A DNA stretch of 64,000 bases from assembly GCA_001936135.1 (NCBI GenBank), contig CP012809.1:3397501-3461500 (forward strand). Reading direction: 5' to 3'. This DNA is from Saccharomycopsis fibuligera x Saccharomycopsis cf. fibuligera (taxonomy: Eukaryota; Ascomycota; Saccharomycetes; Ascoideales; Saccharomycopsidaceae). A program made the position numbers and the translations under genes. The notes beneath the pieces were generated by a model. The model was not told the DNA's origin. It was given only the letters and a program-made list of their open reading frames with translations, and made no database searches. Shown piece after piece: positions 41,674 through 53,346 of the stretch; within the stretch, counting starts at the first letter, position 1; each line of letters opens with the position of its first letter.

Positions 41674-43578
41674 TCAATTTGATGGATACAAGCCGTTGGT
41701 TGAATAACCTTGGTTCAAAAAATTAGAGCCATCCTCTAGTTGATTTTGCTGTTGCCCGCCATTATTTCCTCCATAGTACCACCGATTACTTGCGGTATTC
41801 CCATATTGCTGTTGGGACTGCGGTTGCTGTTGAGTAGATGCATATTGACCACTAGGACTTGGCTGGCCCTGTCCTTGACCATAACCACCAACACCAAGCA
41901 AAGGATTAGCATTGCCGGCTTGACCATAAAATTGGTGCTGTGCTTTAGAATATCCACCGGCACCTCCAACCACTCCGAGATTTGGCTTTGTGTTTTCAAC
42001 TTTAACATATGGCGATTGCTGAGGTGGTTGCTGCCCCTGTTGACCAATCCCATATGAGGGTATATAGTTACCATTGAATTTTTGTTGCTGTGGCTGTTGT
42101 TGTAACTGTTGTGGCTGTGGCTGATGTGACTGATATCCTTTATTAGTACTTCCAGTGTTACTAGCTGGTATTGGTGATTGTTCAAACTTCACTTGAGCGT
42201 CTCCTCCACTCAAATTGGGCAATAATCCTCCCTTACTGTAAGGATTGCTAGGAGTATTTGCAGCAGTTTGTTGATTATAAAACTGAGAGCCTTGCTGGAA
42301 AGCAGTATTGGAAGGCGTGTTACTAGGCGATGCGCCATACTTAACAGCGTTTGCATTACCTGAATTATTGGCAACCACCGGATTATAGAACAGTGGTTGG
42401 CCAATTTGTGGAAACTGTCCTGGTGGTACCACTGCATTATTGAAACCTGTATTACTTGCATTACCACTAAGGCCGTTATTATTAGTAGGACTGCTGGTAG
42501 TAGCGCTATTAAACGTTGGAATAGTGTATTCCATATGGTTTAATGGAGGTAAGTAAGTTTGGTTATTGTGTGGGGGAGGTGGAGGAATATGTCCATGGTA
42601 TAATTGTTGTTGTTGTTGTTGTTGCTGCTGCTGCTGTTGTTGTTGCAGAGAAAGTTGCAGAGTGTGAGGCAAGGCCTGGAAATACTGAATCAGAGGATTA
42701 CCGGCATTATTAGGCAAATTAATATTGCTAATACTGCCGGGGTTGCTTCCTTGGTTGCCTTCCAAAAAGTAAAAGGCTTCGTCTTCAATAGGGACTTTAC
42801 CACCTAATGATGACTCCTTCACTGCATTCCACAACTCAGGAGAAAGCTGTATGTCCTTTAATTGAGGATCTTGGGATGGTTTCATCAATAAATGGTCCAT
42901 AACGTCTTTCGTATTGTAGTATGAAATTAGGTGAACAGTTTCAGTGAGCGTTGGTGGTTGATTTGAGGCGGCGTCTCCAACAAAATTATTGTAGTTATTT
43001 GGACGCGAGATTGTAAGCGACAACGTTTTTTTCACTAACCCATTATCTTTAAATGCATATGAGGTGACTAATGAGCCCACCAAAGATCTGTTAGGCTGCT
43101 CAGAGTTTGCTCCTTGAACCGTCTGAGAAGGGTTGATTAACATATCATTGGCAGTAAATGGCCCACCTACTCCTAAGCTGGATGCTGACGAGATCGAGTG
43201 GTTATTTTGAGGATGTGTTGGTGAAAATGTAGATGCAGTTGGTGAATTCACTGACTTTCGCTTGCTATCTTTTTTTCCCTTCTTCTTCCCTTCTTTGTCA
43301 TTCGCAGCCGCACGGTCTAGTTCTCTGTAGACCAAAAATCTTCCCAAGATTCTCGAAGGAGACCACGACACCCCGTCGGTCCATCTCTTGACACCTGATT
43401 TTTCCTCGATAAAAACAAAAACATTTCCAGATTGTATTAATGTTGGTCTTTCTTTATCATGAGGGCGTCTTGGAACGGTCGGTAGCTGCTTGTTTAAAGC
43501 CGCCTGTACGACTAGAAGCGCGTCTTTTGTTGAATATATATAGCCTCGGTAAGTTGGCGTTATTTTTGTCCCAGACAT
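41674..43578 (-). CDS. WOPR-domain transcription factor (Wor1/Mit1/Ryp1 family)
   Basis: 634 residues. The bipartite WOPR (Gti1/Pac2) DNA-binding domain is N-terminal: part a at about 8-92 (TYRGYIYSTKDALLVVQAAL, RPTLIQSGNVFVFIEEKSG, VKRWTDGVSWSPSRILGRFL) and part b at about 165-240 (SLVTSYAFKDNGLVKKTLSL, LTETVHLISYYNTKDV), separated by a basic, disordered linker. The rest is low-complexity (Gln, Asn, Gly, Pro), including a ~15-residue glutamine run near 320. Family members are master regulators: Wor1 (white-opaque switch), Ryp1 (Histoplasma dimorphism) and Mit1 (filamentation). About 6 kb upstream and 1.6 kb downstream hold no genes, an isolation also known for WOR1 of Candida albicans. Confidence 0.93.
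   Translation of the reverse strand: MSGTKITPTYRGYIYSTKDALLVVQAALNKQLPTVPRRPHDKERPTLIQSGNVFVFIEEKSGVKRWTDGVSWSPSRILGRFLVYRELDRAAANDKEGKKKGKKDSKRKSVNSPTASTFSPTHPQNNHSISSASSLGVGGPFTANDMLINPSQTVQGANSEQPNRSLVGSLVTSYAFKDNGLVKKTLSLTISRPNNYNNFVGDAASNQPPTLTETVHLISYYNTKDVMDHLLMKPSQDPQLKDIQLSPELWNAVKESSLGGKVPIEDEAFYFLEGNQGSNPGSISNINLPNNAGNPLIQYFQALPHTLQLSLQQQQQQQQQQQQQQLYHGHIPPPPPHNNQTYLPPLNHMEYTIPTFNSATTSSPTNNNGLSGNASNTGFNNAVVPPGQFPQIGQPLFYNPVVANNSGNANAVKYGASPSNTPSNTAFQQGSQFYNQQTAANTPSNPYSKGGLLPNLSGGDAQVKFEQSPIPASNTGSTNKGYQSHQPQPQQLQQQPQQQKFNGNYIPSYGIGQQGQQPPQQSPYVKVENTKPNLGVVGGAGGYSKAQHQFYGQAGNANPLLGVGGYGQGQGQPSPSGQYASTQQQPQSQQQYGNTASNRWYYGGNNGGQQQNQLEDGSNFLNQGYSTNGLYPSN
42603..42647 (-). repeat. CAA/CAG triplet repeat (polyGln)
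   Basis: Mixed CAA/CAG codons on the minus strand encode a glutamine run of about 15 residues in the WOPR protein. A similar, purer run of CAA codons is found at about 30921-30953 in the bromodomain gene. Confidence 0.85.
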
Positions 43579-44388
43579 GGTTGTGTTTCGAAATCAGATT
43601 GTGACTTAATTCTTTTCGCCTTTGAGAAATACTTTCAAATTAAGTTAAACCTTGAAAGAATAATCGAAGAAAATTCCCAAAAGTATGTTAATTATGAGGG
43701 TAGAGCTGATGAATTAGATTGATTTTGAGTGGTGAATGGAAAGTTGATCTAGATAAATAAGAATAAAATTTGACTAGATAGCGGAAAAGATTGGTCTATT
43801 TGTCTTTTGATTGCTTTTGCTTTTGCTTTTGCTAATTCTTGTTCAAATAGCTTTTTGCCGCTGGTTTTTAAGGTTTTTGATTTCAATGCTTGAAGCCGTA
43901 ATATGATTCTGCGGTAAGTAAAAATGAAGCAGCTAATATAGTGATTAATGCCACAATAAACTCTTATGGGCTTGATTGTGCTTTGATTCTGTGGATGAAT
44001 AACTTTGAAAAATCAGCCGTTCTTTTTTCAGGAAACCAGCACAAAAAATTGGACAGTTCCGTTTTTTTTGTGAAAAAGGATAGGAAAATCAAGAAGGCCG
44101 AGGAAATTTATAGTGTAACGCGAGAGCAATAACTAGTAAGGCAAGAAAAGCGGCACACACACAACCAAGTTAGAAAAACAGGAAAAAAATGCCAAAAAGG
44201 AAATTGAATGCTAGAGCCCCGGGGAGAACCAAAGGAATTGAAAGAGAAACTAAGCAAAGGGAGAAACTGCTCGAATAATAGAGAAGAAAATTCAAAAAAA
44301 AAAAAGAAAATAAAAAGAAAAAAAAAAAAGAAGGAAAGATCAAGAAGTGTGGTTCCTACACAGGAATACGATGGTAATGTCTGGTATT

Positions 44389-44428
44389 AAGTGAACCGAA
44401 ATGAAGTGAACCGAAATGAAGTGAACTA
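44389..44428 (+). repeat. 15-bp direct repeat
   Basis: AAGTGAACCGAAATG is present about 2.7 times in tandem, just over 800 bases upstream of the WOPR start. The last copy diverges to AAGTGAACTAAAG. Confidence 0.8.
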
Positions 44429-47400
44429 AAGTAAAGCTGACAGAATTCAAAAAGCTGTTGTTGCCAGATGAGCCGATGAACAACAATTATAAAAATAAAC
44501 GCGAAACTGAATGAGGTCTGAAAGACAAATTGAACGTAAAAAGCTTTATTTTATTTCTGTGCAAGAGGAAGAAAGACAAAGAAGAAAGTGAAAGCAATTT
44601 TCTCTGTTGCAATTATCGGAGAAAGAAAACAAGAAGGAAAAGGAAGCAGAGCAAAACTGCAGAGAAGAAAAATAGAATTCAGAGAATTAACTAAAGAAGC
44701 AGACAACAAAGGCGTTGAGCAATGCATCATAAGACGCTATACTGCATGATGAGGCATGCAGTGGTCTGCATTCAAATAGGCATGTATAAGCACAAACTTA
44801 GCTCCCAGCTCTAGCGCGAACTTTAAAGCCAGGGCTACTTGTATACGCTCTGCAAAGTTTTGTTTCTTGCAGACTGAGCGCACCTCTGTATACATATCAG
44901 CGCATAGTTCCACATCAACACGTATGACAATCATGTGATCATACAGCAAGCAAATTTGCTGCTACAAAATTGCTGCCGTTAGAATTGCGAAGAAAATGCC
45001 TTGCTTGGTCAAGTTTGCTGGGTAAATGAGAATTATAATTCTGGTATATCAGTTTGTCCTAAACTGAGCGTTGCGTACTCCATATTGGTCGTGCTGTCAA
45101 GGCCTTGGTTGCAGAGAGACCAAAGAATTTGTTAGCTACGATATATGCGAAAGCTTCTAATATTTTGACAGTAAATTCTAAAGTCTAATTCGGAGAGCAG
45201 CAGCGCAGCAGAGAAACGAAACTATAGTTTAGTCAAAACACCGACATATGCCATTAAAGCAAATCTTTTTAGTTTGGCAGCTACAGTAGCGATTGACATG
45301 GCTTTAACAGTTTGCAATACTTTCCAGTGCGCTCCGTGAACTTCGCCTATACCTTAAGGCCTTAGTCACAATTTACTCTCCCTTTGTAAGTTCTTTCCAA
45401 TAACTGCTATTGTATCTAGAGCGATGCTAAATAACTCCTCTATTGATCCGGATTCGGTTTACAAGAAAACATGTCTGGTGTTGGATTATTGCTGCACAGA
45501 CTGCCTATTATCATTCGAATAATTTGCCAGCATTCGATGTGTGCTGTATAGCATGACATATTTTTTATTGTCTGAACTGGAAGTGAATCGAGAAACTTGA
45601 AAGTCTGCGGAGTTATCAACACAATTGAAAATATAGCCCATATAGGAGCAGGCTCAATCACAATTTTTTGACGAAAGATGCTGCGAATACTTTGATGTGA
45701 AATTTCATCAAACACACACTTTGGCTGTTGTTACTCGGTGAAATAGCCAATATTTCCGGCTCGACATTGAGATGAGATTCCATTTGAAAAATGAAAATAT
45801 TAATGAAGAAAAAAGCTCTATTAATCTGAATAGTAAAAAAAGAAAAAAAAAACACGTCATTTAGATTTTCAACAGTATAGTACAGTTTGCCTGCTAGACC
45901 TGAGACATGAAGTGAGCACAATATATGCACAATTTTGCCTCAAAAACCCAAAGATTTCGTGCTGTGCTTCAATTACGAAGCATGTCGTTGAGTAATCTAT
46001 TAAATGTTAATCAAAAAAACGAAAAAAAAAAAAAAAAAGGCATAGTTTTATTATTGAATACACGTTCAAGGTCAGAATAGATTTCAAAAAGTACATGGGA
46101 GCATAAACTAGGCACCATGTTGGTATAATGTTGATACTCATATGGTACCGATCAAGCGAGTGTATTTACGATAAGATTGAGCATAGCAAAAACTCAAAAG
46201 CACAACCCCAACTTTATGAGTCGGTGCTATATTTAGCTTTGAAAAAGGATTTACAATGCTTTAGCTGCGCGTAATCAAAAGCCAACAGCGCTGCAAAAAT
46301 CAACTCTGCTAGCAAGCAAGCACTTGGACTCAAGTAGAGAGAACCTTGTGCTAAACCTGTGTTTTATGGTATTTGATGAATCTTTCAACACCTGAGCTTG
46401 AAACGTTGACAGATAGCACATTTAAAAACCTTTCTAGTGCTGAGTAGCAACTTCCAATGCGAGTTCAGAAGATTCATTACAATCACTATCAACTTCTCCC
46501 TACTTTTTCAAAAACAATCACGAAATCACTTGCATGTTTTCTTTTATTATTGAATTACCCCGCAATTGAGTTAGCATTGAACGATTGCTGTTGCCCTTAC
46601 ACAACCCTACAGCCTTAGTTGTCTTTGAATATATATGTTTTTGCTTCTTATTCTAGTTCATCATAATTGTAGTTTGACTTATTGCTGGTCTCGATCGACC
46701 CTTCGATAGAGCCCCGCGATTGGGGTTTCGAACCTACACTTGTAAAAGAGGGTATACAGATACTCTGCATAGTGTCGCAGGATGCTGTCGCTGATACATT
46801 ATGAGTAGGAGCTAAACAGCAATGTGCCTCAACTACATTACAAACAGCTCTTCAAATTGTGCAGGACTGCTTTTTAGCCTGTAATACCTGCGCAGAGACA
46901 CCATGTCAAAATTAAAATCAACCAATATTTAATATTGAATAACCTAAACACATGCTGCATCAGAGTCTTTGCTACATTTTTCAGTTTCAAAAACATGTTT
47001 AGAAAATCCGTCTTTACATCAAGATTCTGTGAAGGAAGACAGTGTCCCCAAGAGCCGCAAAGAAAAATAAAGAAAATGAAATCCAAAATTTCCTTATTTG
47101 GAAGTATTTCATTAGGCTTATAGCCCGTCGATATTCTCTTCATGCGGGCAGTTGAAGGTGGCATGATTTTTTCAAGGCAAGTGTCACATGTATTATTCCA
47201 TGGACAATCGAATAGTAAACCAAACGGCATTTATTGAAGAAAATTTCCTCCAAAAATACAAAATCCGAAACCATTTCAGGTTATGCACAATGCTAGTCAG
47301 TGAGAACGCACAGAAATTGTGCGACGAGTATACTGAAGAAAGGCACGCTCACAAGCACAGTCCAAGTAACCAAAGCATACACCGGCATCCTAGTGGCGCG

Positions 47401-48273
47401 AGATTCTACGTAGTTTGTTACTTGATATGTTACTCCACATCCATCAAAGTGCAAGTATTCTACGGAAAATTTTGGGCCATGATAATTGTAAATGCATTCA
47501 CACAACTGTAACATCATAATTTACTTAATATACAGCGTTTAAAAAATGTCCACTTTTTTTTATGTCTTGTACTTTCCAGTACGGTGCCGCACGGCAGAAG
47601 CCTGGACCGGCGAAAAAGAGCAGAGGGCCTCAAATTATATACATCATGAAAAATGCGTCTACTCGCCTTAAAACAAGTACGGATAAAGTTCAAACTAAAT
47701 CCGCTCGTACAAGTGTCACATGCATGCACATAGTTGTTTGTGTGTATATGCGGAACATAACAGCGAATTACAGATTCCTGCATGCACGAGTTAGTGCGCA
47801 CTGTGCACTTTTTTTTCCACTTTTCGATGAAGATGGTCTAGGCTTGCTGTCGCTACCTGAAAGTTTCAATGAATGGTCTTTGCTAGTTGAATGTTACAGC
47901 CGTGTAAAATTCCTTATATGAAAATGGTGAACACGTTTAAAAATACCTTTTGGCCGAATTACAAGCTTCATAAAATGTTAGTCTCATGCTTAGCTTAAGA
48001 GCCACAAAACACAAGTGCTCGTTAACTAGGCAGACATTGGCAGTTTTCTCTTGCATGAGCAAAGGGTCATAACTTGAGACATCTGCATAGTCTGCAGCAC
48101 TAGTGGTGACACAAAGCTAAAAAAAAAAGTAAAAGTTCCGCGCTTGCAGTAAACCACAAACAAGTTCTCAAATTCCCCCATAAAAGAGTATCTCATTATA
48201 GCTCTGAGCAAGTTTAAGTTCCGCTAATTTGTTTGCAAACCAGTTATCAATTCAATATTAGAGACGAAAAAGT

Positions 48274-48305
<32 letters not shown>

Positions 48306-48385
48306 TACGGAGTTGGATTTGAAAACAGTGAGACAAACTTAGTGCTCGAAGAAAAAGCTACTATGTAGCATCTTCGATTGTGCTT

Positions 48386-48433
48386 GCTGCAATGCTGCAA
48401 TGCTGCAATGCTGCAATGCTGCAATGCTGCAAT
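48386..48433 (+). repeat. 8-bp tandem repeat (GCTGCAAT)6
   Basis: Six perfect copies of GCTGCAAT. The unit contains the near-palindrome TTGCAGCATTGCAGC. It lies in the long gene-free region. Confidence 0.9.
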
Positions 48434-49547
48434 AGAGCTCTGCAGCGTTGCATAAATCCTACTGAGAATAACAACTTCTTCGCCTACTTAATCTGGTTAT
48501 CTGCAGTAGCCCGTCAACACGGGCTATATAAATTTTGATTCAAACGCATAGTTGAGAGACAGAACTATACCATATACAGTTTTGCAAAATTGATTTTACT
48601 CACAGGTAACTGGAAAAAGTCCTGAATGGAGGAAGGAGAAAAATCAAAAAAATAGAATTTTCCGATATCAAGCAACTTAGATTTTGAAGATCAAACAACT
48701 TCAAAGTTTCCAGGTTTTTGCTCAACCTTATTGTGGCTATAGCTGCTAAGCGTAATAACTTTCTTTACAAATGCCATCTTTGAGCCAGTCTAGCGTAGCA
48801 CTGTTTGTGGCAACTAACTCTGTTATAAGCTTGAACTTCTCAAATTCCTCAAAATTGTGCGTCGATCATTAAATGCCAATTTTGACGCTACACAGCTTGC
48901 AGATGCACTTTTGATGGAAAGCTTTCATTATTACTGTCATGGCTTGGTTGATAATCACTGGACATTTAAATATATGGTAATGCACCATAACATACGTCTA
49001 TGAGTACTATATCGTTAATTTTAATATGTATAATGTTATTCACCGTTGTCAGAGTAACTTTTGACAATTCCTTGGTCTCTTAAGTTTGTTCTTCTTGAAA
49101 CATTTCAATACGCGTATATACTGGATTTTGGGGCCCCAAAACAGAAGTATTCAAAGTCAGGATGGATAATAAATACAGAGACTCACTTCAAATATATCTG
49201 CCAAAGCTAAAATATTAAAGGTTAATAAAGTCACGAAACAATAAGCTTTTTTTCTAAGAAATGGCTCTAGGCGATCATCACATTCTCATAAACTGTTTTT
49301 ATACTGTACAAACTTATATATGCGAGTCCAATACTCGCAATGCAAATTGCCCTTGTGACTAAAATTGTTGAAATTTACCGTATCCAGCCAATTGACAACT
49401 CCTTGGCTGTGGTGGCCGAAGCAGCCTCGAATGTACAAAATAGTGCCAACAAAATATGAGACTATAGTATTTCGACAGTAATAGAGCTATGGAAATTATA
49501 TTATGCAAATGCGTATATACACGTCACCTCGTCTATTAAACTATCTT

Positions 49548-52500
49548 CTACACAATCTTATCGTACAACTCCCCTCCAATCTCTTCAAACTTCTTTACAC
49601 ATTCTTTTAGTGTAAGTGGCTTTCGTCCTAACTGATCGCCTTCATTATCAGTTTCATAATCCAACTTCTCAAGAACTTTTCTCTTTCGTTTAGCTGCCTG
49701 CCAGTCCAACGACAAACTATTGTTATCAACCAAAAATAGTGCTTTCAAAACGCTAATAATCATCCGCTTTAAATGAGTTTCCAGATTTTTCACAACCTTG
49801 CTATTGATAAGATGCATCTTGTATAACTTTAGCACCAACTCAAACCCAACGTACGGTTTATCCGGCTGAAGGCGTGCCCCTGCTTTTACTATAGATACCA
49901 ACATCTGTCGATTAAATAACCCATGAATGTCCATATAAAATCTTCGCATCAATAGCTGTGGTTCAAACATTGAACCGCCTACTGCAGCCTTACCATCTGT
50001 AATACAATTACCACTATCGGATGGTAACGACTCAAATACTAGCCAAGGCACCTTCATTGCATTTTCAGGAAACAGTTTATATCCTATAGTATTGCTATTA
50101 TTCGTCAATTTGGTAGTTTCGGCGGCGGGTAAACTGCTTTTACCATTGACACCATTATTCAAATAAAAATCAGAGTGCTGTATCATGTCAATAACCCAAA
50201 AGATGTAATCTTCAAACCGGCCAAAATTTGGTACAGATTTACTAAGGGAGAATAGCAAATGCTGCCACACTTGCGGCCTGAATCTTGATGTAGCTGGCAC
50301 TTTGTTTATATAATGCAAGGATTTGTGTATCATTTCATTAATAATCTTCACACTGTCGCTGTCGTGTTGCAGCTTGTACTTAAGTTGCTCGTGACGTGCA
50401 TACAATAATTTTTTAAAAATATTTTCGAATACAAAAGGACTGGTTTCCTTTTCATGCTTATGAGCCTCGTCTATATCGCTAAAAAACATGTCCAAAAACT
50501 CTCTAGTTTTCGAATAATCGCGCAATTTCAAAAAAAAACTAATCAAGTGGTAATAAACAACCGGAAATTTGGATAAAGGGAAATTAGTAGTATTGTCCAA
50601 TATCAGAACTATTTCTCCCATCAATGTAATGACTTTTTCATTGCGCTTAGCTATCTCCAACGACAGCAAATTGGTATCCTTAGAAATAGATATCATGACG
50701 CCCATAATAAAATTGTTAACAATTTGTTCAACAAATTCATAGAGCAAAGTCATACTAAGCGGCTCGAAACTCTCCAGCCATAACTGTTTTCTAACTGTAT
50801 AACTTTTGTCCAACTCTGCGACAACAAAACCAGCCTTATCCAAAGCTTTTAAGTATTCGCCGCCAGTGGCTATTGATCTTAAATGAATACCGAGAATTCG
50901 AGGCGAAAGCCCGTAAAGTTTGTCTTGAGACTTAATGTCCTGAAAAAGCTTCTCGTAGCCTTTTTTATTGAAAAAATCATCAACTATTGGATCAATCATT
51001 GCGTGAAACTCTGGCATCCTGTTGTCGTGGTAATTGCTAAACAATTTATATTCAAGGGCTTCATGAAACCCGTAGTTGTGGTAAATAGAATCTTGAATAC
51101 TGTGTCGCTCTTGATTGTCAGGAATAGCATACCTTGCATACAATTTATCTAGTTGCGCAAATATCATATACTTTTTCTCACTGAAAAAACATAATTTATA
51201 AGCCAAGTTCCAGAATACTGGATTAGCAACGTAATACTCTTTGGGTATTTTTCGAATAAGCTGCTCCAAACGTTCTGTTGTATTGTAACCATTCTCGATA
51301 AAACAATACGTAACCATCAACTTAATGAATTGTGGAGTAAACCACCCATTTTCCTCGTTGGTCTTTTTTTTCAACAGTTTCTGGCTACCATAAATGCTCA
51401 ACATATTTCGCTCATTGAAGAAAATTTCATCAAAAGTCCTATTCATCACATGCTTTAACTTCTCATACTTTGGCTCCAATGGCGTTTTATTTTTATTGGA
51501 GATAAACATTGCATTGGCAGCTAAAGATTTCATATATGTGAGAAGATCATTTATGTCTGATGATGACAGAGGAATATCACCTTTCAGTAATAATAGCAAA
51601 TGGTGCTCCATAACCAAAAAAAATGACTCTGAGTTAGTAATAGCATTCATGAAATTATAATACTTGGCTTCCCGTGAAGCTTCGGAACTGCTAGCCTTAT
51701 GTGTATCAATGAAATCTGAGCTCACATTCTCGGCTGGACCTTCGTTGTCTGGGTACTTTTCTTTGATTGCCGTAAATTTAAGAGATTCTTCAATTAAAAG
51801 GGCACTGTATAAATATGGGATCAAAGTTTGATAAAATCCATTGCCAATTTTTTTTTCTCCCTGTCCCTGGTTGATGTTCTCTTGTAAATAAAATAAAGCT
51901 TCAAGTTGTTTTGACATTTCAAAATCTGACTTGATGCTTGCTAGATAACAGCTTTTAATTATTGTCAACAAGCGCTTTGGCTTCAACACTGGGTATATCT
52001 CATCATGTATGGATTTCACCATATGGGTATTTGTATTCAAGAAATGGCTACCCACAAGGCAGTCATAAAAATCGTCACAAAAAAACTTAGCCCTCAAGCT
52101 TTCATTCTGTTTGACTGATTCGCATAACTCTCCGACCAAGTACATAAAATCTCTATGAAGCTGAACTCCGCTCATCGATAATCTTATAGATGCTATCCAA
52201 AAATTTCTTAGATCATTTGGTGTTTTGGTCTTTTCGACCAATATTCCCTTCATATAATTTACGTCATAGTTGTTTGAAAAATTAATCCATAACGACTCAG
52301 CTTCTCCTAACACCCGGGGACTTAGCACAGGCAAGTTTAAAACACTTCGGGCAAGATTAAAAGGAATTTCGTAAGCTTGATATGGTTTTCCAGTCTCAGA
52401 ATTCAGTTCACGCACTGTGTCATAATGTTTTTTCTGCTCTTTTAAGAGAAGTTCACTGCGAACCTTCTGCAATTTAAACCCCATTTCTGCTAGTGTTTCA

Positions 52501-52715
52501 TTTATACTTCTCTCGAGACTTTCCTTTTGTTCGATTTGCAGTGTTTCTTCGGTGTTCTTTGTTGAGTTGAAAAACCAGAAATGTCTTCGGACTATTATGC
52601 TTGAAACATTTATGGTTGATTTCCTTAAAAGCCGCACATTAGCCACTCGGACTAACTGTATCGGTCTGCTGTAGCAACAACAATGTCTGCACACTAGACA
52701 TAATGTATTTCTCAT
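49548..52715 (-). CDS. Unrecognised mitochondria-targeted helical protein
   Basis: 1055 residues from the ATG at 52715. This start is preferred to the in-frame ATG at 52826, because MRNTLCLVCRHCCCYSRPIQ, followed by more Arg/Val-rich sequence up to about residue 45, looks like a mitochondrial targeting peptide, whereas the 37-residue upstream extension is hydrophilic. The rest is alpha-helical without obvious membrane spans or catalytic motifs. Size and composition suggest a PPR-like mitochondrial RNA-binding or translational activator protein such as the Pet309 or Sov1 class. I could not identify an orthologue. The gene is divergent from the SCD5-like gene. The coding status is not in doubt; the function is. 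Confidence 0.85.
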   Translation of the reverse strand: MRNTLCLVCRHCCCYSRPIQLVRVANVRLLRKSTINVSSIIVRRHFWFFNSTKNTEETLQIEQKESLERSINETLAEMGFKLQKVRSELLLKEQKKHYDTVRELNSETGKPYQAYEIPFNLARSVLNLPVLSPRVLGEAESLWINFSNNYDVNYMKGILVEKTKTPNDLRNFWIASIRLSMSGVQLHRDFMYLVGELCESVKQNESLRAKFFCDDFYDCLVGSHFLNTNTHMVKSIHDEIYPVLKPKRLLTIIKSCYLASIKSDFEMSKQLEALFYLQENINQGQGEKKIGNGFYQTLIPYLYSALLIEESLKFTAIKEKYPDNEGPAENVSSDFIDTHKASSSEASREAKYYNFMNAITNSESFFLVMEHHLLLLLKGDIPLSSSDINDLLTYMKSLAANAMFISNKNKTPLEPKYEKLKHVMNRTFDEIFFNERNMLSIYGSQKLLKKKTNEENGWFTPQFIKLMVTYCFIENGYNTTERLEQLIRKIPKEYYVANPVFWNLAYKLCFFSEKKYMIFAQLDKLYARYAIPDNQERHSIQDSIYHNYGFHEALEYKLFSNYHDNRMPEFHAMIDPIVDDFFNKKGYEKLFQDIKSQDKLYGLSPRILGIHLRSIATGGEYLKALDKAGFVVAELDKSYTVRKQLWLESFEPLSMTLLYEFVEQIVNNFIMGVMISISKDTNLLSLEIAKRNEKVITLMGEIVLILDNTTNFPLSKFPVVYYHLISFFLKLRDYSKTREFLDMFFSDIDEAHKHEKETSPFVFENIFKKLLYARHEQLKYKLQHDSDSVKIINEMIHKSLHYINKVPATSRFRPQVWQHLLFSLSKSVPNFGRFEDYIFWVIDMIQHSDFYLNNGVNGKSSLPAAETTKLTNNSNTIGYKLFPENAMKVPWLVFESLPSDSGNCITDGKAAVGGSMFEPQLLMRRFYMDIHGLFNRQMLVSIVKAGARLQPDKPYVGFELVLKLYKMHLINSKVVKNLETHLKRMIISVLKALFLVDNNSLSLDWQAAKRKRKVLEKLDYETDNEGDQLGRKPLTLKECVKKFEEIGGELYDKIV

Positions 52716-53346
52716 TGAAGCAGTGGTGCTTTGTAGTCTTAGTATTCCATCTCCAGTATTTCCAAATGCTATTAGATCACCATCGTGGTGATTTTTTTTT
52801 CTTTCCTCTGATTTTTCACTCGGCATTAGGTCGGCATCGCGAGCTCCGACTGCACGTCACATGCTGATTACATAATCGTGATGTGGCAGGACGAGTGTTT
52901 GGAGCTTGAGAATACGTAGTAGGAAGAGTTGGCTCTTCTCCAAAAACAAAACTGGATCATTACTCAACTAGGACACCCGTGAATTGTAAGTGCAATTCTC
53001 CCATCTCCTAACCATCCAATCTCATTCCACCGCGTAAATACACTGTTTTTGATCAAATTCTTCACTGCTTAAACTAACAGCTTTGTTTTGTTTTCGCCAA
53101 CATCACCACCTTTTTTATCACGCATTTTGTACAGCATCTCGCGAGCATTGGGTGTTGTTTCACTGAAGATAGGAGACATCCAGAAGACAAACTATCTCAA
53201 CTATTTCATTTTATTGGCACTCGAAAAAAAAAGCATCAAAAAGCTTTTTTTTTTTTTTTTTCGTTTAGCTATCTCTTTTTCAGTTATACTCTTATCGCTC
53301 TATATTTAGCGCTATTTTAAAAAGCTTCTAAGCTTTGATTTTTGAA
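52716..53346. promoter_or_regulatory. Divergent upstream region
   Basis: 631 bases between the mitochondrial-protein gene (using the downstream start) and the SCD5-like gene. A T-tract at about 53246-53261 precedes the SCD5-like ATG by ~85 bases. No other notable element. Confidence 0.45.

Larger units (their letters stand above)
43579..49547. promoter_or_regulatory. ~6 kb gene-free region upstream of the WOPR gene
   Basis: No reading frame here has a recognisable product, and none is long. The first kilobase before the WOPR gene is strongly purine-rich on the plus strand (about 44150-44700), so its sense strand is pyrimidine-rich. It also holds a 15-base direct repeat at 44389-44428. AACTTTAA at 44819-44826 is the reverse complement of TTAAAGTT, the core published for Wor1 binding. 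Further out are small hairpins at 46719-46766, a poly(A) run at about 48283-48305 and an 8-base satellite at 48386-48433. The region should hold both an extended WOPR promoter or leader and the 3' flank of the gene at 49548. Confidence 0.55.

Noticed and set aside
46660-46790. Possible tRNA gene: GGTTTCGAACC looks like a B-box and is flanked by small hairpins (CCCC-GCGATT-GGGG; AGAGGGTAT/ATACTCT)
   Set aside because: No T-arm stem can be paired on either strand, and no acceptor stem or A-box is found at the right spacing.
52716-52826. 37-residue N-terminal extension of the mitochondrial protein
   Set aside because: It is charged and hydrophilic, and would mask the targeting peptide beginning at the downstream Met.
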